Under the pieces are notes generated by a model. It saw only the letters and a program-made list of their open reading frames with translations. It was not told the origin of the DNA and searched no databases. From contig NZ_CP098401.1 in assembly GCF_023674425.1 (NCBI RefSeq), positions 2,046,001 to 2,110,000 of the forward strand: 64,000 nt of DNA, in the 5' to 3' direction. Shown piece after piece: positions 30,774-37,373 of the stretch (position 1 is the stretch's first letter; each line of letters begins with the position of its first letter). A program made the translations under genes and the position numbers. The stretch is from Sphingomonas donggukensis (GTDB lineage: Bacteria; Pseudomonadota; Alphaproteobacteria; Sphingomonadales; Sphingomonadaceae).

Positions 30774-32281
30774 GTCGTAAGTCCCGATGTTTCCGTGAAT
30801 TTGACCGGCAGGTTGATGCGGAAGGTGGCGCCCTCCCCCAGCGTCGAGGCGACGTCGATCGTCCCGCCCAGACGGTACGTCAACGCACGCACATGCGCCA
30901 GCCCGATGCCCTCGCCCGGCTGGTCCTGCGTACCCGACCGGCGGAACAGGTCGAACACCCGGGCATGGTCGCGCGGGTCGATGCCGCGCCCGTTGTCGGC
31001 GATGTCGAAGATCGCGCGGGCGCCCGCGACATGGCCCGTCACCGTCACGCGGATCGGGCGGGCGGGATTGCGATACTTCACCGCATTCTCGATCACGTTG
31101 CCCAACACCTGCTCGATCGCCAGCCGGTCGCTGGTGATGCCGGGCAGCGTCCCCGACACCAGCACCGCGCCGTCGAGTTCGTCGAGCCGGTGCTGGAGCG
31201 TGTCGCGGATGTTGTCGACCACCGCGACCATGTCGACCGGCTCCGGCGTGATGACGCGACGCCCTTCGCGCGACAGCCGCAGAATCGCATTGATGAGCCG
31301 GTCCATCTTCTCGGTCGAGGTGCGGATGAACCCGATCGCCTCGGGCAGATCCTCGCGCGCTGCGAACCGCGCCTCGTCGGTGACGATATCGGGCGCGACT
31401 TCCTCGGCGCGGTCGACCAGCTCGGCGATCGCCTTCGTCCCCGTCTCAAGCTCGGCGGTGAAGCCCATCACGTTCACCAACGGCGAGCGCAGGTCGTGGC
31501 TGACGATATAGGCGAACCGCTGGATTTCGTCGTTGGCGCGCGACAAGTCGGTCGTGCGCTCGCTCACCTGATCCTCGAGCGATTCGTTGAGCGTCGCCAG
31601 CTTCGCCGACGATTCGCCCAGATCGCGCGTGAAGCGCAGCACGGTCACCAGCGATACCACCGCGACCACGATGACGAGAATCCCCGCTCCGCCGAGCAGC
31701 GCCAGGAACGAGCTCGCACTCGCCTTCTGGACGGCGGCGCGCGACCGCAGCAAATCCACTTCGCGCGCGTCGATCGCACTCAGGCGCATGCGCAGCGCGC
31801 GCATCGTGTAGATCGAACCGTCCCGGTCGAATGCCGAGAGCGCCTCGACGATACGTCCGCGCGCGACCAGGTCCATCGACCGGTCGCGGCTCGCCTGGAC
31901 GCGCACCAGCGAGCGCCGCACCTTTGCCAGCGCCGCGGTCTGCACAGGATTGTCGGCGGTTTCGCGCACCAGCGAATCCAGCTGCGGGGTCAGGGCGGCG
32001 GCGTTGCTGCGATAGGTGTCGAGGAACATCGGCTGCCCCGCCAGCAGATAGCCGCGGCGCGCCGTCTCCGACTTTTCGAGCGCGATCTGGAACTCCGAGA
32101 TACCTGCGCGGACCTGATAGCTGTGGTCGACCAGCGTATTGTAGCGCGCGGTCGTGGCGACGCTGTCCCACGCGGCGACGCCCGCCCCGATCAGCGCGAG
32201 GAACCCCAGCGACATCGCCAGCAGCAGCAGGCGGCGCAACCGGCGATCGTTCTCGTCGACTTTCTGGATCACCCGCTGCAT
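30770..32281 (-). CDS. CHASE3-domain sensor histidine kinase
   Basis: 503-aa membrane kinase. The first membrane helix (about residues 17-37) is followed by a periplasmic CHASE3-like helical sensor (38-190) with SETARRGYLLAGQP, then a second helix (about 194-216) and a coiled coil (SLEDQVSERTTDL). The HisKA box is YIVSHDLRSPLVNV with His262, followed by HATPase motifs EQVLGNVIENAVKY, DNGRGID and GEGIGLAHV. The ATG at 32281 is used; a TTG at 32317 is possible, and neither has a clear ribosome binding site. It begins close behind the exonuclease gene and overlaps the receiver gene by 4 nt. Confidence 0.9.
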   Translation of the reverse strand: MQRVIQKVDENDRRLRRLLLLAMSLGFLALIGAGVAAWDSVATTARYNTLVDHSYQVRAGISEFQIALEKSETARRGYLLAGQPMFLDTYRSNAAALTPQLDSLVRETADNPVQTAALAKVRRSLVRVQASRDRSMDLVARGRIVEALSAFDRDGSIYTMRALRMRLSAIDAREVDLLRSRAAVQKASASSFLALLGGAGILVIVVAVVSLVTVLRFTRDLGESSAKLATLNESLEDQVSERTTDLSRANDEIQRFAYIVSHDLRSPLVNVMGFTAELETGTKAIAELVDRAEEVAPDIVTDEARFAAREDLPEAIGFIRTSTEKMDRLINAILRLSREGRRVITPEPVDMVAVVDNIRDTLQHRLDELDGAVLVSGTLPGITSDRLAIEQVLGNVIENAVKYRNPARPIRVTVTGHVAGARAIFDIADNGRGIDPRDHARVFDLFRRSGTQDQPGEGIGLAHVRALTYRLGGTIDVASTLGEGATFRINLPVKFTETSGLTT

Positions 32282-32321
32282 CGTGTCGTCGCTTAGGCGA
32301 AACGACCGGCTTTGCAATGAT

Positions 32322-33080
32322 CTAGAGCAGAAGTTCCTGCGCGCTTGCCCGCCCGATCTCCCCGCCGCCGCGGCGCCGCGCGAGCTCGGTCTCGGCGGTG
32401 AAGCGGATATCGGGATCGCGGTCGGACAGGAAGCCGTGGAGCACCTCGTTGTCGATCTCGCGCCATTCGCGCCCGCGATCGGGACCGTAGCGGACGCGTG
32501 GCAACAGACCGGGCGCCGCCGACCATTCGATCAGCTGCGCGACGCTCGCCTCGTTCAGCATGTCGCGCAGGTGGAAGGCGGTGACATAGGCATCGGGAAA
32601 CGCGCGGTGCGCCGGCAAGCCGCGCTCATGGTCCATGCCGGCGGGTTTGCGCCAATAGCGAAGCATCTGGTTCGAAAAGCCCGGCGAATCGGGCCACAGC
32701 CTGAGCGCGCATTTCCACGTGCAGATCCAGCTGTTGCCGTGGGTCAGCGCGGGCGTGCAGAACTGCTCCTCGAAACTCGCGCGGTGGGCAGCGAGCGCCA
32801 CGCGCCGCGGCCACGGATCGAGCACGGGGCGCGCGACGTCGTGCCACCAGCGCGCACCCTCCACATCCTCGTCGCGGATGTGATGCACGGCCATCGTCAC
32901 AGGGGGGATCGGGCGCCCCGGATTGACGAGGATGCTGCCGCCCTCCCCCTGCAGCTCCCACCGCCCGTCCGAACCGAGCGCGACGTCCTGCCAGCCGATC
33001 TCGACGACCGCGTGCATGGGCGGGGCCTGTCCGGTGGTTTCGAGGTCGATGACGCGGACGATGCTGGGGGTGGGGCGCAT
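32322..33080 (-). CDS. DnaQ-like 3'-5' exonuclease
   Basis: 252-aa exonuclease-fold protein of the DEDD type. Exo I is RVIDLETTGQ (D and E), Exo II is in the region AAHRASFEEQF, and Exo III reads PAHRAFPDAYVTAF with His and Asp in HxxxxD form. It lacks a polymerase part, so it resembles stand-alone DnaQ-family nucleases acting on DNA or RNA. The ATG at 33080 gives the compact fold. It lies upstream of the phosphorelay genes on the same strand; co-transcription is possible but no functional link is evident. Confidence 0.8.
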   Translation of the reverse strand: MRPTPSIVRVIDLETTGQAPPMHAVVEIGWQDVALGSDGRWELQGEGGSILVNPGRPIPPVTMAVHHIRDEDVEGARWWHDVARPVLDPWPRRVALAAHRASFEEQFCTPALTHGNSWICTWKCALRLWPDSPGFSNQMLRYWRKPAGMDHERGLPAHRAFPDAYVTAFHLRDMLNEASVAQLIEWSAAPGLLPRVRYGPDRGREWREIDNEVLHGFLSDRDPDIRFTAETELARRRGGGEIGRASAQELLL

Positions 33081-33130
33081 CGGCTTCAGATGGGCGCTCG
33101 TGGCGCGTTTTGCGAGCAAAAGAAAAAGGG

Positions 33131-33263
33131 GTTCAGGGAAGGCGCGAAGGCGCGAAGATGTTGGCGGCGTCGGCGCCGCAGGCTTTCAACTCGTACGTAG
33201 ATGAAGCGCGCTACGCGCCGGCCTGTAGCCCAACATCTTCGCGCCTTCGCGCCTTCCCTGAAC
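33131..33263. repeat. 133-bp element with perfect 34-bp inverted repeats
   Basis: The left arm at 33131-33164 and right arm at 33230-33263 are exact reverse complements over 34 bases (arm starts GTTCAGGGAAGGCGCGAAGG). A 65-nt centre separates them. On the minus strand the right-to-left stem is followed by CCCCTTTTTCTTTTGC, so it can also end transcription of the phosphomannomutase gene. It looks like a small non-autonomous mobile element or dispersed palindrome. No target-site duplication is obvious. Confidence 0.8.
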
Positions 33264-33278
33264 GATTTCTTCTAAGAC

Positions 33279-34673
33279 TCAGTGACCCGCCTGCGGCCCC
33301 CGCTCCAGCCCGCTCGCCGCAAGCTGCGCGTCGATCATGGCCATCAGCCGGTCGAGCCCGGCCTGGTCCTTCGCCTCGGCCCGCGCGACCAGCACGTCCT
33401 GGGTGTTCGACGCGCGCAGCAGCCACCAGCCGTCGGGCGTGTTCACGCGAGCGCCGTCGGTTCGGTTGACGTCGGCGCCTTCCTTCTCCAGCCGGTCGAG
33501 CACTTCCTCCACCACCGCGAATTTGCGCGATTCATCGACCTGGAAGCGCATTTCGGGCGTGTTGACGAACGCCGGCATCGCCCCGCGCAGCTCGGTCATC
33601 GACTTGCCCGTCACGTGCACCGCATTGATGAGCTGGACCGCGGCATATTGCGCGTCGTCGAAGCCGTAATAGTCCTGGGCGAAGAAGATGTGACCGCTCA
33701 TCTCTCCGGCGAGCGGCGCGTGCGTTTCCTTCATCTTGGTCTTGATGAGGCTGTGGCCCGTCTTCCACATCAAAGGCTCGCCGCCGAGCTCGGCGATGCG
33801 GTCGTAGAGCATCTGCGACGCCTTCACGTCGGCGATGATCGTCGCGCCGGGCTCCTTGCGCAGCACGGGCACGGCCAGAATGGACAGAAGCTGGTCGCCC
33901 CACACCACCCGGCCCTCGCCGTCGATCGCGCCGACGCGGTCGCCGTCGCCGTCGAATGCCAGTCCGAAATCGAGGTTGTTGTCGGCGACAAGCCTTTTCA
34001 GGTCGGCCAGATTCTTCTCTTCGGTGGGATCGGGATGATGATTGGGGAAGCTGCCGTCTATCTCGGTGAAGATCGTGTGGTGCTCACCCGGCAGCTGCTT
34101 GACGAGCTTCTCGATCACGCGGCCCGCGGCACCGTTGCCCGCGTCCCAGCCGATGCGGAACGTGCCCCCGGCATAGCCCGCCAGCAGGCGACCGACATAA
34201 TCGTCCTCGATGTCGGCGTCGGTGACGCTGCCTTCGTCGCCGGGCTCGACGCTGTCCCAGTCGCCGTCCGCAGCCATCCGGCCCAGCCCCTGAATGTCGT
34301 CGCCGAAAAATGGGCGATGCTGAAGCACCATCTTGAAGCCGTTGTAATCGGCGGGATTGTGGCTGCCGGTTATCTGGATGCCGCCATCCACTTCTAGCGT
34401 CGCCTCCGCATAATAGAGCATCGGCGTCGGCCCCAGGCCGATGCGGACGACATCGACGCCGCTCGCCGTCAGCCCCTCGACCAGCGCCGCCTCCAGCATT
34501 TCGGACGACACGCGCCCATCGCGCCCGACCGCGACGCGGGTGCCGCCGGCATGGCGCACGCGGGTCGCGAAACCGCGTCCGATCGCACGGGCGTCGTCGG
34601 GGCCGAGCGTCTTTCCGACGATGCCGCGGATGTCATATTCGCGAAGGGACGTGGGGTCGAAACGATGCGTCAA
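33279..34673 (-). CDS. Phosphomannomutase/phosphoglucomutase
   Basis: 464-aa alpha-D-phosphohexomutase that interconverts hexose 6- and 1-phosphates and supplies nucleotide sugars for surface glycans. The catalytic phosphoserine is Ser104 in [14 protein letters not shown], the metal loop is FDGDGDRVG, the sugar loop GEMSGH and the phosphate-binding loop is near [15 protein letters not shown] (RASNTQ). The N-terminus [12 protein letters not shown] is typical of AlgC-like enzymes. The TTG at 34673 is supported by CGGAGG 5 nt upstream. It is followed by the 133-bp palindromic element. Confidence 0.93.
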   Translation of the reverse strand: MTHRFDPTSLREYDIRGIVGKTLGPDDARAIGRGFATRVRHAGGTRVAVGRDGRVSSEMLEAALVEGLTASGVDVVRIGLGPTPMLYYAEATLEVDGGIQITGSHNPADYNGFKMVLQHRPFFGDDIQGLGRMAADGDWDSVEPGDEGSVTDADIEDDYVGRLLAGYAGGTFRIGWDAGNGAAGRVIEKLVKQLPGEHHTIFTEIDGSFPNHHPDPTEEKNLADLKRLVADNNLDFGLAFDGDGDRVGAIDGEGRVVWGDQLLSILAVPVLRKEPGATIIADVKASQMLYDRIAELGGEPLMWKTGHSLIKTKMKETHAPLAGEMSGHIFFAQDYYGFDDAQYAAVQLINAVHVTGKSMTELRGAMPAFVNTPEMRFQVDESRKFAVVEEVLDRLEKEGADVNRTDGARVNTPDGWWLLRASNTQDVLVARAEAKDQAGLDRLMAMIDAQLAASGLERGPQAGH

Positions 34674-34731
34674 GTTTGCCTCCGGAAATGTCTCAGTCGC
34701 CCAAAGCGCGAGCCGCGCGTTGGTTGCGCGG

Positions 34732-34986
34732 CTATGCGCCCAGCCGCCGCAACAGCACGTCGCGGGCGGCGTTGATCTGGCGGGTCAGCTCGGCGGAACC
34801 ACCGCGGTCGGGGTGAACGCCGCCCAGCAACCGGCGGTGCGCGGCGCGAACCTCCTCTGCGCTCGCGGTCGCCGACACGCCGAGGATATCGCGCGCCTTC
34901 GCCTCGTCGGGCAGAACCTTCGGCTTGGGTTTCAGCACCCACCACACCGCCGCCATGATGGCGAGCGCGAGGAGGAGTTTCGTCAC
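34732..34986 (-). CDS. Membrane-anchored J-domain protein
   Basis: 84-aa protein with one N-terminal membrane segment ([15 protein letters not shown]) and a short J domain that contains the HPD motif ([13 protein letters not shown]). The layout is that of Tim14/DjlA-like small co-chaperones that stimulate DnaK at the membrane. The GTG start overlaps the mipZ stop by 4 nt, so it is co-translated with mipZ. Confidence 0.85.
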   Translation of the reverse strand: MTKLLLALAIMAAVWWVLKPKPKVLPDEAKARDILGVSATASAEEVRAAHRRLLGGVHPDRGGSAELTRQINAARDVLLRRLGA

Positions 34987-35789
34987 GCGGCGCTGCTCGC
35001 GAACAGCGGTGCGCTCGTGTCGGGCAGGGCGAGGCCCGACATCATCTCGCGCAATTCCTGCCGCGCGGCGACATGGCCCAGCCCCATGCCGCCGAATTCC
35101 TTGGAATCGAGCATCGTGAGGCCGGAGGGGAACAGTTCGCGGTAGATCACGCGCTCCGAAAGGCCGGGAATGACGCGGAAGCCGACCCGCTTCGACAGCT
35201 GGTCGATCGCCTCCGACACGCGGCGCATGTTCTTCGCCTCGACATACTGCAGGCGGTTGCGCAGCACGACCCAGTCGATCGTCGCGCCGTCGGCGCGGGC
35301 GCGGGTCTTGCGCGCGTCCCAGATCAGCTCCGAATAGAAGCTCGGGCGCGTCACCTTGAAATTGTCGGGATCGACCTGCCCGATCAGGTCGAAATCGACG
35401 AAGCTGTCGTTCATCGGCGTGACGAGCGTGTCGGCATTGGTCGCCGCCAGCCGCGCGAACTTGTCGTCGCGCCCCGGCGTGTCGATCACCAGGAAATCGG
35501 CGTCCTCGCTCAGCCGGTCGAGCGTGTCGGTGAAGACCGCGTCGCTTTCGCCGTCGTGCGTCGCGTGCAGCGGCGTCACCAGCTGGCGCCCGGTACGCTT
35601 CACGGTCGCGGCGCGGTTGTCGAGGTAGCGGCCCATCGTGCGCTGGCGGTGATCGAGGTCGAACGCGGCGACGCGCGCGCCGCGCACGGCGAGCGCGATC
35701 GCGGTGTGGACCGCAGTGGTCGACTTGCCGGTCCCGCCCTTTTCATTGGCGAAGACGATGACGTGCGGCTTGCTGGGTGCGTCGGCCAA
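34983..35789 (-). CDS. mipZ: Cell-division positioning ATPase MipZ
   Basis: 268-aa ParA-type ATPase. In Caulobacter MipZ forms a gradient from the poles and stops FtsZ from assembling away from midcell. The deviant Walker A motif is NEKGGTGKST. The conserved block FDLDHRQRTMGRYLDNR is specific to MipZ, and further on are FLVIDTPGRDD and the C-terminal GLSERVIYRELFPSGLTMLD (in part). The TTG at 35789 is chosen: it fits the family start (SKPHVIVFANEKGG follows). A longer frame to 35882 would run over the divergent panC start. Confidence 0.92.
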   Translation of the reverse strand: MADAPSKPHVIVFANEKGGTGKSTTAVHTAIALAVRGARVAAFDLDHRQRTMGRYLDNRAATVKRTGRQLVTPLHATHDGESDAVFTDTLDRLSEDADFLVIDTPGRDDKFARLAATNADTLVTPMNDSFVDFDLIGQVDPDNFKVTRPSFYSELIWDARKTRARADGATIDWVVLRNRLQYVEAKNMRRVSEAIDQLSKRVGFRVIPGLSERVIYRELFPSGLTMLDSKEFGGMGLGHVAARQELREMMSGLALPDTSAPLFASSAA

Positions 35790-35871
35790 GGGGGCGACAA
35801 TCCTCGTGTTGATCGGTGATGAAGCGGCCCGTAAGAGCGCGCGTCTCCGCTGTATCGAAGGGCTTACCACC

Positions 35872-36714
35872 GTGCAAACCATCCGTCGCGTCGCCGACCT
35901 CCGGACCGCGATCGCCGCTTACCGCGCAGACGGCGACGACATCGCGCTGGTGCCGACGATGGGCGCGCTGCACGCCGGGCACATGGCCCTGGTGGCGGAA
36001 GCGAAGCTGGCGGCGAAGCGCGTGGTCGTCTCGATCTTCGTGAACCCGAAGCAGTTCGGCGCGAACGAGGATCTGTCGCGCTATCCGCGCAAGGAGATGG
36101 CGGATTCGCGCATCCTGGCCGAGGCGGGCGTCGACGTTTTGTGGATGCCCGGCGTAGACGAGATGTACCCCGATGGGTTTGCCACCAACATATCGGTCAG
36201 CGGCGTGAGCGACGGCCTCGACGGTGCCGCGCGGCCCGGCCATTTCGACGGCGTCGCGACCGTCGTCGCCAAATTGTTCAACCAGGTCCGCCCCGACACC
36301 GCGCTGTTCGGCGAAAAGGATTTCCAGCAGCTGGCGGTCGTGCGCCGCATGGTCGCCGATCTCGACTTTGGCATCGACGTCCGCGGCGTGCCGACCCAGC
36401 GCGACGACGACGGCCTCGCGCTGTCGTCGCGCAACGCGTATCTGGTGGCGGAGGACCGCGCGAAGGCGGTGGCACTGCCGCGCGCGCTGGGCGTTGCGGC
36501 GACGACGATCGAAAAGGGCGGCGATGCCGGCGAGGCATTGGCGACGGCGCGAGACACGCTGACCGCCGCCGGCTTCACGGTCGATTACGTCGAGCTGGTC
36601 GATGCCGAAACGCTTGGCGTCAGCGCGTCCGACCGCGCCCGCCGCCTGCTCGCCGCGGCGCGGATCGGCGGCACGCGCCTGATCGACAATGTGCCGGTGA
36701 ACGAACAGGGTTAA
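35872..36714 (+). CDS. panC: Pantothenate synthetase (pantoate-beta-alanine ligase)
   Basis: 280-aa enzyme that joins pantoate and beta-alanine with ATP, the last step of pantothenate (vitamin B5) synthesis. The nucleotide motif PTMGALHAGHMAL contains the HxGH signature, then FVNPKQFGANEDLSRYPR, FGEKDFQQLAVVRRMV and the KMSKS-like LALSSRNAYL. The GTG at 35872 gives the exact family length. It is divergent from mipZ with an 82-nt gap that must hold both promoters. Confidence 0.96.
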   Translation: MQTIRRVADLRTAIAAYRADGDDIALVPTMGALHAGHMALVAEAKLAAKRVVVSIFVNPKQFGANEDLSRYPRKEMADSRILAEAGVDVLWMPGVDEMYPDGFATNISVSGVSDGLDGAARPGHFDGVATVVAKLFNQVRPDTALFGEKDFQQLAVVRRMVADLDFGIDVRGVPTQRDDDGLALSSRNAYLVAEDRAKAVALPRALGVAATTIEKGGDAGEALATARDTLTAAGFTVDYVELVDAETLGVSASDRARRLLAAARIGGTRLIDNVPVNEQG

Positions 36715-36719
36715 CCGCG

Positions 36720-36727
36720 TTAACCAT
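36720..36727 (+). promoter_or_regulatory. CtrA half-site TTAACCAT
   Basis: TTAACCAT, the CtrA half-site of alphaproteobacteria, follows a further TTAA 5 nt upstream. It lies 53 nt before the Sel1-like gene, where a promoter would be. One 8-mer is weak evidence. Confidence 0.3.
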
Positions 36728-36780
36728 TCCCTCACACTTTGCCGCCAAACCTGATCCCACCACAAATGGGGGTGGGAATA

Positions 36781-37077
36781 ATGGGTAGCAGTCTGAAGAG
36801 TGCGACGTTCCTGATCGAAAGCCGGCTGCGCGATGCGGCCCGCGGCAATCCGAACGCCTATTACGAACTCGGCATGGTCTATTCGAGCGGTGCCGAGGGC
36901 ATCGACATCGACCTGATCGAAGCCCACAAATGGTTCAACCTGGCGGCGATCGCCGGCAACACCCGCGCGCAGGAATGCCGCGCCGACATCGCCGACGAAA
37001 TGTCCGCGCGCGACATCATCACCGCGCAGAAGGCCGCCCGCGCCTGGCTGAACGTGACGGCACGCGCCGCGGCCTGA
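36781..37077 (+). CDS. Sel1-like repeat protein
   Basis: 98-aa protein with one clear Sel1-type repeat (NAYYELGMVYSSG followed by DLIEAHKWFNLAAIAGN, in part AHKWFNLAA) and a partial second helix pair. Such alpha-solenoid repeats bind proteins. No signal peptide or membrane segment is present. The ATG at 36781 follows a G-rich stretch (GGGGTGGGAATA); an ATG 15 nt earlier is in frame. A CtrA-like half-site upstream hints at cell-cycle control (inference). Confidence 0.75.
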   Translation: MGSSLKSATFLIESRLRDAARGNPNAYYELGMVYSSGAEGIDIDLIEAHKWFNLAAIAGNTRAQECRADIADEMSARDIITAQKAARAWLNVTARAAA

Positions 37078-37088
37078 ATTCCGAGGGG

Positions 37089-37178
37089 CGCACCTAGGTG
37101 CGACACGGTCCGCCATCGGCGGACGGACTGAAGCGGCCGGCGGGCAGAGCCCGGTCGACGACGCGGGCTTCGCCCGCG
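37089..37178. repeat. Cluster of perfect palindromes after the Sel1-like gene
   Basis: Three hairpins follow each other: CGCACCTAGGTGCG (37089-37102), GTCCGCC-ATC-GGCGGAC (37108-37124) and CGCGGGC-TTC-GCCCGCG (37162-37178). The first is within 15 nt of the Sel1-like stop. They may end transcription, though no T-tract is present. The rest of the gap to topA holds the repeat at 37247. Confidence 0.5.
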
Positions 37179-37246
37179 GCGCCCTGATGATTTAGCTTAC
37201 AAGCCCGTTTGACAGGCTCAGAACGAGCCGCAGACCCGGCTTCCAT

Positions 37247-37372
37247 CCTCCCCGTTCGCGGGGAGGTGGCAGCGCGTCTGCGCTGACGGAGGGGGCTCTC
37301 CGCATCCGCAGCGTCCGAGGCACGCCCCCTCCACCAGCCTGTGGCTGGTCCCCCTCCCCGTTCCGAGGAGGA
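37247..37372. repeat. Palindromic repeat, CCTCCCC/GGAGGGGG family (copy 1)
   Basis: Starts CCTCCCCGTTCGCGGGGAGG, contains GACGGAGGGGGC and the mate CCCCCTCCACCAGCC, then GCTGGTCCCCCTCCCCG. The ends and middle pair to give a long branched stem. A second copy with the same order of blocks lies inside gluQ (51071-51188). Here it abuts the topA stop codon. Confidence 0.75.
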
Positions 37373-37373
37373 G

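Noticed and set aside
34983..35882. Longer mipZ start (93 nt upstream)
   Set aside because: It would read across the start of the divergent panC gene and adds residues with no likeness to MipZ; the TTG at 35789 fits the family start.
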